Assembly: GCA_964495095.1 (NCBI GenBank)
Contig: CAZBUH010000008.1
Span: forward strand, 1 to 31,539
Length of the DNA stretch: 31,539 bases
Direction: 5' to 3'
Source of the DNA: CAZBUH01 sp964495095
GTDB taxonomy: Bacteria; Bacillota; Clostridia; Oscillospirales; Oscillospiraceae
The notes under the pieces are model-generated. The model was given only the letters and a program-made list of their open reading frames with translations, searched no databases and was not told the origin of the DNA. Positions 14,291 through 21,550 of this stretch are shown here, in pieces. Within the stretch, counting starts at the first letter, position 1. Each line of letters opens with the position of its first letter. Both the position numbers and the translations under genes were made by a program.

Positions 14291-16620
14291 TGGGAACGCT
14301 TATAAAGTACAGGGTGCATGAGGTGGCGAAGGATTTTAAGCTTGCCACAAAGGACGTTACGGAAATTTTGACCAAATATGCCACCACTCCCAAAAATCAT
14401 ATGCAGGTTTTAGAGGAGCACGAGCTGGACATTATTTTTGAGTACCTCACCCAGCACCACCAGATGCAGAGCATGGAGGAGCTTTTCGCGGACGCTGTCA
14501 AGAAAGAGAAGGAGCAGCCGGAGGAGAAGTCCGCACAGCCTGCCGGAAAGCCCCAGACCGCCCAGAAGCCAAATCAGCAGGCCCAGGGCCAGCAGCCGAA
14601 GCAGCAGGAGAAAAAGCCCGAGAAGGCTTTTAAGCCCAGGGCTGTGCCCGAAAAGCGCGTTATCGATACATCTGGCGCCACTATAAATATAGCAAAGTAT
14701 GACGAGCGCCTTGATAACCTTGTGCCTGAAAAGGCCCAGAAGATGAAGCAGGGCAAGGAGAAATTCACAAACGCTAAGCGCAACCAGAGCCGTAGTCAGA
14801 TGGGCAATAAGCGGCGGCAGGAGGAGCGGGAGCGTATGCAGAAGCTCCAGCTTGAGATAGCGAAAAAGGCCCCTGTGAAGGTCCAGATACCCGACGAGAT
14901 AGCTGTGGGCGAGCTGGCCTCCAGAATGAAAAAGACGGGAGCCGAGGTCGTAAAGCAGCTTATAAAAATGGGCGTTATGGCATCCCTTTCCGATGTGATA
15001 GATTACGATACCGCAGCCCTTGTGGCTATGGAGATGGGCTGCAAGGTCGAAAAAGAGGTTGTCGTCACCATAGAGGAGCGGCTTATCGACGCCCATGAGG
15101 ACAAGGAGGAGGAGCTCCAGTCCAGAGCGCCCGTTGTGGTAGTAATGGGACACGTTGACCACGGCAAGACGTCACTTCTCGACAGGCTCCGTAAGGCAAA
15201 TGTGGCGGCAGGCGAGGCCGGCGGCATAACGCAGCATATCGGCGCTTACAGGGTGAAAATAAACGGCAGCCCCGTGACGTTCCTCGATACCCCGGGCCAC
15301 GAGGCGTTCACCTCCATGCGCGCAAGAGGCGCTATGGTTACGGATATCGCAATACTTGTTGTGGCCGCAGATGACGGCGTCATGCCCCAGACTGTGGAAT
15401 CCATAAACCACGCCAAGGCGGCAGGAATACCCATTGTTGTTGCCATAAATAAGATGGATGTACCGGGTGCGAATCCGGACAAAATAATGCAGCAGCTCAC
15501 TGAATATGAGCTGGTGCCGGAGGAGTGGGGCGGCGACACAATCGTTGTGCCCATATCCGCCAAAACCGGCATGGGAATCGACCGGCTCCTTGAGATGCTG
15601 GTGCTCACCGCCGAAATGCGGGAGCTCAAGGCCAATCCAAACAGGGCGGCCAGAGGCGCGGTCATAGAGGCGAGGCTTGACAAGGGCCGCGGCCCGGTTA
15701 TGACTGTGCTTGTGCAGAACGGCACGCTCCATCAGGGCGATATAATCATTGCCGGCACCTCCGTGGGCCGCGTCCGGGTCATGACAAACGATAAGGGCGA
15801 GCGGGTGACTGAGGCCGGGCCTTCGGTGCCTGTTGAGATAACTGGCATGTCCGAGGTGCCCTCCGCCGGCGACGTATTCAACGCCGTTGCCGACGAGCGC
15901 ATGGCCAGGGAGCTGGCGCTCCAGAGAGCCCAGGAGGCAAAGGAAGCCATGAACCGGCCTATGGGCAAGGTCACTCTTGAGGATTTGTTCTCCCAGATAC
16001 AGGAGGGCGAGCTTAAAAACCTGAACATCATCGTAAAGGCCGACGTACAGGGCTCGGCGGAGGCTATAAAAGCGTCTCTGGAAAAGCTCTCAAACGAAGA
16101 GGTGCGTGTAAAGGTCATCCACTCCGGCGTCGGCGCCATAAGCGAGAGCGATGTTATGCTGGCGTCCACTTCCGGCGCGATAATCGTTGGATTCAACGTG
16201 CGGCCTGACAATTCTGCCCGTGAGAACGCCGCCCGTATGGAGGTGGATATCCGGCTCTACAGTGTAATATATAACTGTATAAACGAGATAGAGACAGCCA
16301 TGAAGGGTATGCTGGCCCCCAAGTTCAGAGAGGTAATCACCGGACACGCGGAGGTGCGCCAGACCTACAAGGTATCCCATGTGGGCACCGTGCTGGGCTG
16401 CTATGTCACTGACGGCAAGTTCTACCGGAACTGCAAGGTGAGAGTAATAAGGGACAACATAGTGATACACGATGGCGAGCTTGCGTCCCTGCGCCGCTTC
16501 AAGGACGATGTAAAAGAGGTAAACACCAACTATGAGTGCGGCATGACAATAGAGAACTTTAACGACATCAAGGTTGAAGACGTTATTGAGGGCTATATAA
16601 TGGAGCAGATAAAGGATTAA
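14290..16620 (+). CDS. infB: Translation initiation factor IF-2
   Basis: 776 residues. It has an N-terminal IF2N helical domain (KYRVHEVAKDF at the start), a Gln/Lys/Pro-rich linker (about 75-180), a second IF2N-like region (ELASRMKKTGAEVVKQLIKMGVM), then the GTPase domain: G1 GHVDHGKT (287-294), G3 DTPGHE, G4 NKMD, G5 SAK. Domains II-IV follow to residue 776. IF-2 places initiator tRNA on the ribosome. The ATG at 14290 was chosen over GTG 14287 because AAGGAG (14275-14280) is nine bases before it; it overlaps the previous stop (TGATG). Confidence 0.97.
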   Translation: MGTLIKYRVHEVAKDFKLATKDVTEILTKYATTPKNHMQVLEEHELDIIFEYLTQHHQMQSMEELFADAVKKEKEQPEEKSAQPAGKPQTAQKPNQQAQGQQPKQQEKKPEKAFKPRAVPEKRVIDTSGATINIAKYDERLDNLVPEKAQKMKQGKEKFTNAKRNQSRSQMGNKRRQEERERMQKLQLEIAKKAPVKVQIPDEIAVGELASRMKKTGAEVVKQLIKMGVMASLSDVIDYDTAALVAMEMGCKVEKEVVVTIEERLIDAHEDKEEELQSRAPVVVVMGHVDHGKTSLLDRLRKANVAAGEAGGITQHIGAYRVKINGSPVTFLDTPGHEAFTSMRARGAMVTDIAILVVAADDGVMPQTVESINHAKAAGIPIVVAINKMDVPGANPDKIMQQLTEYELVPEEWGGDTIVVPISAKTGMGIDRLLEMLVLTAEMRELKANPNRAARGAVIEARLDKGRGPVMTVLVQNGTLHQGDIIIAGTSVGRVRVMTNDKGERVTEAGPSVPVEITGMSEVPSAGDVFNAVADERMARELALQRAQEAKEAMNRPMGKVTLEDLFSQIQEGELKNLNIIVKADVQGSAEAIKASLEKLSNEEVRVKVIHSGVGAISESDVMLASTSGAIIVGFNVRPDNSARENAARMEVDIRLYSVIYNCINEIETAMKGMLAPKFREVITGHAEVRQTYKVSHVGTVLGCYVTDGKFYRNCKVRVIRDNIVIHDGELASLRRFKDDVKEVNTNYECGMTIENFNDIKVEDVIEGYIMEQIKD

Positions 16621-16685
16621 CGCTTCTTAAAAAGCGCCGGAAATAACCTTGATTCCCATGGGGGCATTTGCGGTTTTCAGTTTGC

Positions 16686-16706
16686 GCAGGGCGACGGAGG
16701 CCCTGC
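16686..16706 (+). other. First hairpin of the infB-rbfA gap
   Basis: GCAGGGC (16686-16692) pairs perfectly with GCCCTGC (16700-16706) with a seven-base loop. No T run follows. Together with the terminator-like hairpin at 16756 it fills the 189-base gap between infB and rbfA, which is long for this otherwise tightly packed operon. Confidence 0.45.
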
Positions 16707-16755
16707 ATCAGCCGAAAATTCTTACGGCAAGCCCGAAAAAGCGGCCTGATTTTGT

Positions 16756-16781
16756 GGGCGGGGCTTTTGCCCCGCCCTTTT
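16756..16781 (+). terminator. Terminator-like hairpin between infB and rbfA
   Basis: GGGCGGGGC (16756-16764) and GCCCCGCCC (16769-16777) form a perfect 9-bp stem with a TTTT loop, followed by TTTT and CAGATTTT. The short T run suggests partial termination, lowering the dose of rbfA and later genes. No clear new promoter was seen before rbfA. Confidence 0.6.
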
Positions 16782-16809
16782 CAGATTTTAAATATACAGG
16801 AGGATAAAT

Positions 16810-17181
16810 ATGGCTTCCGCAAAATTGCAGAGGACTAACGAGGATATACAGCGGGTCATGTCCGCCCTTTTGAGAAATGTGAAGGACCCGCGGGTACAGC
16901 AGGGAATGATAAGCGTCACCGCTGTTGACACCACCGGCGACCTGCGGTACAGCAAAATATACCTGAGCGTTATGGGGCTGCAGTCTGAAAAGGAATTTAT
17001 GAAGGGGCTGAAATCCGCCTCCGGCTGGCTCCGGAGGAAATTGGGCAGCGCCCTCAGCCTCCGGTACACGCCGGAGCTGATTTTCCGGCTTGACCGCTCC
17101 ATAGAGCACGGCGCACATATAAGCAAGATTTTAAATGAGCTTGATATACCGGGAGATGAGAGAGAAAATGACGGTAACTGA
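16810..17181 (+). CDS. rbfA: 30S ribosome-binding factor RbfA
   Basis: 123 residues, normal for RbfA, a KH-fold factor that binds 16S rRNA during late 30S maturation. Conserved features are RTNEDIQRVMSALLRNVKDPRV near the N-terminus, the strand VTAVDTTGDLRYSKIYLSV, and GSALSLRYTPELIFRLDRSIEHG. CAGGAGG (16797-16803) lies before the ATG. Its 3' end overlaps the next gene. Confidence 0.94.
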   Translation: MASAKLQRTNEDIQRVMSALLRNVKDPRVQQGMISVTAVDTTGDLRYSKIYLSVMGLQSEKEFMKGLKSASGWLRRKLGSALSLRYTPELIFRLDRSIEHGAHISKILNELDIPGDERENDGN

Positions 17182-18115
17182 GGCGGGAAAATTCCTGGCG
17201 GAGAGGGACAATATCCTCATCCTTACGCATTGCCGCCCCGACGGTGACACGCTTTGCAGCGCGGCGGGGCTTGCGCAGGCCATGAGAGAACACGGGAAAA
17301 AGGCGTACCTGCTGCCAAATCCTGAGACCACGGAGCGTTACGCCCAGTGGATGGGCAGCTGCTGGGCGCCGGAGGATTTCCGGCCGGAGCATGTCATAAC
17401 TGTGGACGTGGCCTCCCGGGAGCTTTTCCAGGTAAACAGCGGCGATTACGGGGAGCGGGTGGAGCTTTCAATAGACCACCACGGCTCCAACACCGGCTAC
17501 GCGCCGGAGAGCTGCATCGACCCCACCAGGGCCTCCTGCGGCGAGGTGGTATTGGATATACTTTCTGAGATGTACGGCGGCGTAAGCGCTGAAACGGCGA
17601 AGCTCCTGTATATAGCCCTCGCCACCGACTGCGGCTGCTTTGCCTACGGCAATGCGGACAGCCGCGCCCATTTTGCGGCGGCGAAGCTGGCGGAGGCGGG
17701 AGCGCCTCTGCCGGAGGTGAACAAGTTCTTTTTCCGCACAAAGTCCAAAAAGCGGGTCCAGCTTGAAAGCCGCATCATAGGCGGGATGGAATTTTACCGT
17801 GACGGGACAGTGGCTATCGCCAGCATACCTCTGTCGCTGGTGGACGAGCTGGGCCTTGACGAAAACGATTTGGACGACGTGGCCTCCATACCGGGACAGA
17901 TAGAAGGGGTGGTGGTAGGCGTCACCTTAAAGGAGAAAAAGGACGGCGGCACCAAGGTCTCGGTGCGGACAACGCCTCAGGCAAACGCAAGCCTTATCTG
18001 CGCCGAATACGGCGGCGGAGGCCACATGATGGCGGCGGGCTGCACCGGCCCGTGGGGCATAGGAGAGGCGGCCGGAAAAATAAAGGCCGCCATTGATAAG
18101 GTATGGCCCCAATGA
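17168..18115 (+). CDS. DHH-family phosphoesterase, NrnA-like (nanoRNase/pAp phosphatase)
   Basis: About 315 residues, two domains. The DHH domain (1-190) carries THCRPDGDTLCSA (metal residues, about 18-30), the DHH triad at 103-105, and later metal ligands. The DHHA1 domain at the end shows ICAEYGGGGHMMAAGC, the glycine-rich substrate motif. Proteins of this type degrade very short RNAs and pAp in Firmicutes, and sit between rbfA and truB in many of them. The start is uncertain: ATG 17168 begins the domain (MTVTEAGKFL); ATG 17156 is closer to a GGGAG. It overlaps rbfA and overlaps truB by four bases (ATGA). Confidence 0.9.
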   Translation: MTVTEAGKFLAERDNILILTHCRPDGDTLCSAAGLAQAMREHGKKAYLLPNPETTERYAQWMGSCWAPEDFRPEHVITVDVASRELFQVNSGDYGERVELSIDHHGSNTGYAPESCIDPTRASCGEVVLDILSEMYGGVSAETAKLLYIALATDCGCFAYGNADSRAHFAAAKLAEAGAPLPEVNKFFFRTKSKKRVQLESRIIGGMEFYRDGTVAIASIPLSLVDELGLDENDLDDVASIPGQIEGVVVGVTLKEKKDGGTKVSVRTTPQANASLICAEYGGGGHMMAAGCTGPWGIGEAAGKIKAAIDKVWPQ

Positions 18116-18978
18116 ATGGAATAATCATCGTAGATAAGCCGCCGGACTGGACCTCCCACGACGCGGTGGGAAAGCTCCGGGGCATATTCAGGGAAAAGCG
18201 CATAGGCCACGGGGGCACGCTGGACCCTATGGCCACAGGCGTGCTGCCGGTTTTCATAGGCCGGGCCACAAGAGCCGTGGAATTTTGTGAAAACGCGGCG
18301 AAGGAGTATGTGGCCGGCATACGTCTGGGCATAAGGACCGATACCCAGGATATAACGGGCAATATAACCGACAGCACGGGCTGCGGTGCGACGCTGGAGG
18401 AGCTTAAGGCTGCGGCGGCAAAATTTATTGGCAGGCAGCTCCAGACGCCTCCCATGTATTCAGCCGTGAAAATAGGCGGCAAAAAGCTCTACGAGCTTGC
18501 CAGAAAAGGCATCGAGGTGGAGAGAAAGCCACGGGAGATAACCGTATCGAGGCTGGACGCCAGCGAAAAAGACGGGGAATTTTTTCTGAATATCGTATGC
18601 TCCAAGGGCACGTATGTAAGGACGCTGTGCAGCGATATCGGCGACAGCCTGGGCTGCGGCGGGGTCATGAGCTCCCTACGGCGGGTGAGGGCCGGGGCGT
18701 TTACAATAGACGAGGCCGTTACGATTCAGGAGATAGCCCAGGCCGGGGAGCGGGGGGAGCTTGAAAAGCTCCTGCGGCCGGTGGACAGCCTTTTCTCCGG
18801 ATACCCTGAATTTTTTGCCCGGGAGCTCCAGGAAAAAAGATGCCGGTGCGGCAATGACTTCCCCGCGGACGTGCCGGACGGGAGCTACAGGGTATACGGC
18901 CCGGAGGGCGGATTTCTTATGCTTGGATGCGTAAAAAACGGCGTTATGAAAACCGTAAAAAGCTTTTTCGAGGTTTAG
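18112..18978 (+). CDS. truB: tRNA pseudouridine(55) synthase TruB
   Basis: 288 residues. TruB makes pseudouridine 55 in the T-arm of tRNA and also acts as an RNA chaperone. The catalytic Asp38 is in GGTLDPMATGVLP. Further family motifs are KEYVAGIRLGIRTDTQDITG, QTPPMYSAVKIGGKKLYELAR and CSKGTYVRTLCSDIG. The ATG at 18112 overlaps the previous stop as ATGA and encodes MNGIIIVDKPPDWTSHD, the usual N-terminus; an ATG three codons upstream is possible. The C-terminal region includes a small extra domain. Confidence 0.95.
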   Translation: MNGIIIVDKPPDWTSHDAVGKLRGIFREKRIGHGGTLDPMATGVLPVFIGRATRAVEFCENAAKEYVAGIRLGIRTDTQDITGNITDSTGCGATLEELKAAAAKFIGRQLQTPPMYSAVKIGGKKLYELARKGIEVERKPREITVSRLDASEKDGEFFLNIVCSKGTYVRTLCSDIGDSLGCGGVMSSLRRVRAGAFTIDEAVTIQEIAQAGERGELEKLLRPVDSLFSGYPEFFARELQEKRCRCGNDFPADVPDGSYRVYGPEGGFLMLGCVKNGVMKTVKSFFEV

Positions 18979-18984
18979 AGATAT

Positions 18985-19881
18985 ATGGAAAATGATATTA
19001 AGCGCGTTATCGCACTGGGATTTTTCGATGGAATACATGTCGGACATATGGCAATACTTAATATAACGGCACAGCGTGCTGAGGAGCTGGGGGCCGCGCC
19101 CTCCGTGCTGACCTTCGACGCCCACCCGGACAACCTTATAATCGGCGGCAGTGTGACGCTTATAAATTCGCCGGAGGACAGGGCGGATATGATACGCAGG
19201 AAATTCGGCATAGACGACGTGCTGCTTCTGCATTTTGACAGCGAGACGATGCACATGGACTGGCAGGATTTTTTGGAGCATCTCACAAACGAATTCGGGG
19301 CGGTCCACCTGTGCGCCGGCTACGACTTCCACTTCGGCTACAAGGGCATTGGGAACACGGACAGGATGCGGGCATGGTGCACCGAAAGGGGCCTGGGCTG
19401 CGATATAGTGCCGGAGATAAAATGCGACGGCATCACCGTAAGCTCCACGTATATCCGTAAGCTCATATCCCAGGGGGAGATCGAGCGGGCAAACGAATTT
19501 CTGGGCCATCCCCACACCCTCTCCGACACAGTGCGGTACGGCTACCGTTTCGGCAGGACCATCGGCTGCCCCACCATAAACATGGAAGTACCGGCGGGGG
19601 TTATAATGCCCGCCAGGGGAGTTTACGCCGCAAAGGTGTATTTTGAGGGCCAGGAGCATATGGCCGTCACAAACGTGGGCGTGCGGCCAACGGTTGGGGG
19701 CAAGGACAAGGTCACCGTAGAGAGCTATATTCTGGACTACTCCGGGAATTTATACGGAAAGCAGGTCAGGGTGGAGTTTTATAAATTCCTGCGCCCGGAG
19801 ATGAAATTTTCCAGTGTGGAGGAGCTTAAAAGCATGATACAGAAAAACGCCGGCGAGACCAGGGAATATTTTTCGAAATGA
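18985..19881 (+). CDS. ribF: Bifunctional riboflavin kinase / FAD synthetase
   Basis: 298 residues. The N-terminal FAD synthetase domain has ALGFFDGIHVGHMAIL (nucleotidyl-transferase HxGH site, about 10-25) and ISSTYIRKL-type motif VSSTYIRKLI near 152. The C-terminal riboflavin kinase domain begins around GYRFGRTIGCPTINM (near 185), where the TxN motif binds ATP-Mg. It makes FMN and FAD from riboflavin. It closes the rimP operon in the usual Firmicutes position after truB. The FAD/FMN enzymes in the next transcription units use its product, but they have their own promoters. Confidence 0.95.
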   Translation: MENDIKRVIALGFFDGIHVGHMAILNITAQRAEELGAAPSVLTFDAHPDNLIIGGSVTLINSPEDRADMIRRKFGIDDVLLLHFDSETMHMDWQDFLEHLTNEFGAVHLCAGYDFHFGYKGIGNTDRMRAWCTERGLGCDIVPEIKCDGITVSSTYIRKLISQGEIERANEFLGHPHTLSDTVRYGYRFGRTIGCPTINMEVPAGVIMPARGVYAAKVYFEGQEHMAVTNVGVRPTVGGKDKVTVESYILDYSGNLYGKQVRVEFYKFLRPEMKFSSVEELKSMIQKNAGETREYFSK

Positions 19882-19883
19882 TG

Positions 19884-19912
19884 TAGACATGGGGCGGGGC
19901 CTCTGTTATAAT
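19884..19912 (+). promoter_or_regulatory. Extended -10 promoter of the rubredoxin/rubrerythrin operon
   Basis: TAGACA (19884-19889), exactly 17 bases, then a perfect TATAAT (19907-19912) preceded by TGT, the extended -10 element. The transcription start should fall inside the box at 19916-19934. Confidence 0.8.
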
Positions 19913-19915
19913 AAC

Positions 19916-19934
19916 AATAACGATTACCATTATT
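19916..19934 (+). promoter_or_regulatory. Fur-family-like operator
   Basis: The 19 bases from 19916 match the classic 19-base Fur box (GATAATGATAATCATTATC) at 14 positions by eye, and the flanks CAATAA/TTATTG form an inverted repeat. It lies just after the -10 element, an ideal place for repression. The match to a PerR box is poorer. Which Fur-family protein binds is inferred only. Confidence 0.5.
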
Positions 19935-19948
19935 GAAGGGGTGATATT

Positions 19949-20557
19949 ATGGACAACACAGCAATGTACAAGCTGAGCTATGGTCTATATGTCCTCTCCG
20001 CCCGTGAGGGGAGCAAGGATAACGCCTGCATAATCAACACGGCGCTGCAGGTCACGACCAGCCCAAACCGCATTTCAATAGCCGTCAACAAGGCAAACTT
20101 CACAAACGGGATGATAGAGAGGGCCGGGGTTTTCACTGTATCCTGCCTTTCCCAGGACGCCAAATTTGATATTTTCCGCCAGTACGGCTTTCAGAGCGGC
20201 CGGGATACCGATAAATTCGCGGGCCTGGATATGCCCCGGGGCGAAAACGGTGTGATCTATATACCTGACTGCACCAATGCCTACATCTCCGGCAAGGTGG
20301 TAAGCTCCATCGATTTGGGCAGCCACACCATGTTCATAGCCGATGTGACAGACTGCCGCAATTTAAGCGACGTCCCCTCCGTGACTTACGCCTACTATCA
20401 GTCAAATATAAAGCCCGCGCCTCAGAAAGAGAAGAAGGTAAAGGGCTACCGCTGCCGCATATGCGGCTATGTGTACGAGGGCGAGGCGCTTCCCGAGGAT
20501 TTCATATGCCCCATGTGCAAGCACGGAGCCGCAGATTTTGAAAAAATTGAAGATTAA
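19949..20557 (+). CDS. Flavin reductase-like domain fused to rubredoxin (Hrb-type)
   Basis: 202 residues. Residues 1-150 form a flavin reductase-like FMN domain (YKLSYGLYVLSAREG..NACIINTALQVTTSPNRISIAVNK). The C-terminus is a rubredoxin-like module with two CxxC pairs (YRCRICGYVYEG..LPEDFICPMCKHG). This domain order is that of high-molecular-weight rubredoxin (Hrb), which in Moorella passes electrons from NAD(P)H to a flavodiiron protein. The rubredoxin loop is short, as in rubrerythrin. The ATG has AAGGGGTG before it. Rubrerythrin follows after 17 bases, and the likely joint role is O2 or peroxide removal, with this protein as the electron donor. Confidence 0.88.
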   Translation: MDNTAMYKLSYGLYVLSAREGSKDNACIINTALQVTTSPNRISIAVNKANFTNGMIERAGVFTVSCLSQDAKFDIFRQYGFQSGRDTDKFAGLDMPRGENGVIYIPDCTNAYISGKVVSSIDLGSHTMFIADVTDCRNLSDVPSVTYAYYQSNIKPAPQKEKKVKGYRCRICGYVYEGEALPEDFICPMCKHGAADFEKIED

Positions 20558-20574
20558 AAAGGAGTAATTGAATA

Positions 20575-21114
20575 ATGGAATTTAAAGGCTCAAGAACAGA
20601 GGCCAACCTGATGGCCGCTTTTGCCGGCGAATCGGAGGCCAGGAATAAATACACCTATTACGCCTCGAAGGCGAGAAAGGACGGCTACGAGCAGATAGCC
20701 GCCATCTTTGAGGAGACCGCCGCCAACGAAAAGGAGCACGCAAAGCTGTGGTTTAAGCTCCTGAAGGGCGGGGATATCCCCGGGACGCTTGACAACCTGA
20801 AGGACGCCGCCGCCGGCGAAAACTACGAGTGGACGGATATGTACGTGAGCTTCGCCAAGGAGGCCAGGGAGGAGGGCTTCGAGTCCGTCGCCCATTTATT
20901 TGACCTCGTGGGACAGGTGGAGAAGGAGCACGAGGAGAGATACAGAAAGCTTATATCCAACATGGAGAATGGGCTTGTGTTCTCCAGAGACGGCGACGCC
21001 ATCTGGCAGTGCCGCAACTGCGGACACATCGTCATCGGCAAGACGGCCCCCGAGGTGTGCCCTGTCTGCGCCCACCCCCAGGCATTTTTCCAGATCAAAG
21101 CGGATAATTATTAA
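20575..21114 (+). CDS. rbr: Rubrerythrin
   Basis: 179 residues. The ferritin-like diiron domain (1-140) shows AGESEARNKYTYYA, EETAANEKEHAKLW and GQVEKEHEERY, which supply the Glu and His ligands. The C-terminal rubredoxin domain has WQCRNCGHIVIG and PEVCPVCAHPQAFF (two CxxC pairs binding one Fe). Rubrerythrin reduces hydrogen peroxide to water using electrons from rubredoxin, a main defence of strict anaerobes. It is co-transcribed with the flavin reductase-rubredoxin gene, has AAGGAG ahead of its ATG, and is closed by a strong terminator. Confidence 0.97.
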   Translation: MEFKGSRTEANLMAAFAGESEARNKYTYYASKARKDGYEQIAAIFEETAANEKEHAKLWFKLLKGGDIPGTLDNLKDAAAGENYEWTDMYVSFAKEAREEGFESVAHLFDLVGQVEKEHEERYRKLISNMENGLVFSRDGDAIWQCRNCGHIVIGKTAPEVCPVCAHPQAFFQIKADNY

Positions 21115-21121
21115 AAGACAG

Positions 21122-21156
21122 CCCTGCGCCGGATTTTCCGGCGCAGGGGATTTTTT
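21122..21156 (+). terminator. Terminator of the rubrerythrin operon
   Basis: A 12-bp G+C-rich perfect stem (21122-21133 with 21137-21148), three-base loop, then GA and six T (21151-21156). Confidence 0.92.
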
Positions 21157-21185
21157 ATCGGCATAAAATTTTCTCAAAAAATTTC

Positions 21186-21217
21186 TTGACAAATCTAAAA
21201 ATTAGTTTTAATATAAT
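21186..21217 (+). promoter_or_regulatory. Promoter for the T-box transcript
   Basis: TTGACA (21186-21191), then an AT-rich -10 zone. TATAAT at 21212-21217 gives a 20-base spacer, while TAATAT at 21209-21214 gives 17. Another TATAAT is at 21225-21230. The -35 is perfect but the exact -10 is uncertain. Confidence 0.55.
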
Positions 21218-21230
21218 CACCGCATATAAT

Positions 21231-21498
21231 AAACCTGTGAGGCGAAAATCAAACCGTGAGCGCACCTGCAGAGAGTGGGGGCTGGCTGGAATCCCCATGG
21301 AAACGCGGCACGGCAAATGGCTCGCCGAGGGAACGGTGAACGGCTCTATAGGCCCAGTAGCCCGACCGTGTGCCCGCGTTAAGGGCAGAGGGTGTGTTGG
21401 CATCCTTGTAAGAGCGGGTCTCTTTGAGGCCAATTAAGGTGGTACCGCAGGAATTTACAGCTCCTGTCCTTTAAGTGAGGACGGGAGCTTTTTGTTTT
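21231..21498 (+). promoter_or_regulatory. T-box riboswitch leader
   Basis: The T-box sequence AAGGTGGTACCGCAG (21436-21450) is clear and is followed by the terminator helix AGCTCCTGTCCT (21459-21470) with AGGACGGGAGCT (21478-21489), then a T run to 21498. Upstream, AGAGAGTGGGG with a GGCTGGCTGG/CCCC apical helix is the conserved stem I distal part. GTGAGC (about 21257) can pair with GCTCGC to close stem I. Just before GCTCGC is CGGCAAATGG. Candidate specifier codons are AUG (Met, followed by G), AAU (Asn) or GGC (Gly, followed by A). I lean to AUG, weakly. Uncharged tRNA would favour antitermination of the gene at 21551. Confidence 0.88.
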
Positions 21499-21550
21499 AC
21501 CACGCTCGTGCAAATTTCCAACGAATATTATCTGAAAGGGAGAAATAGAA

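Noticed and set aside
14410..15162. A 250-codon minus-strand ORF over infB
   Set aside because: Leu/His-rich low-complexity shadow of the Gln/Lys-rich IF-2 linker, with no ribosome site seen.
16658..16806. A 49-codon plus-strand ORF in the infB-rbfA gap
   Set aside because: No ribosome site before it; it runs through two hairpins and its stop overlaps the rbfA ribosome site. It is more likely noncoding leader sequence.
21186..21437. A plus-strand ORF of 83 codons across the T-box leader
   Set aside because: The region has conserved T-box elements and a terminator; the ORF has no ribosome site and no domain.
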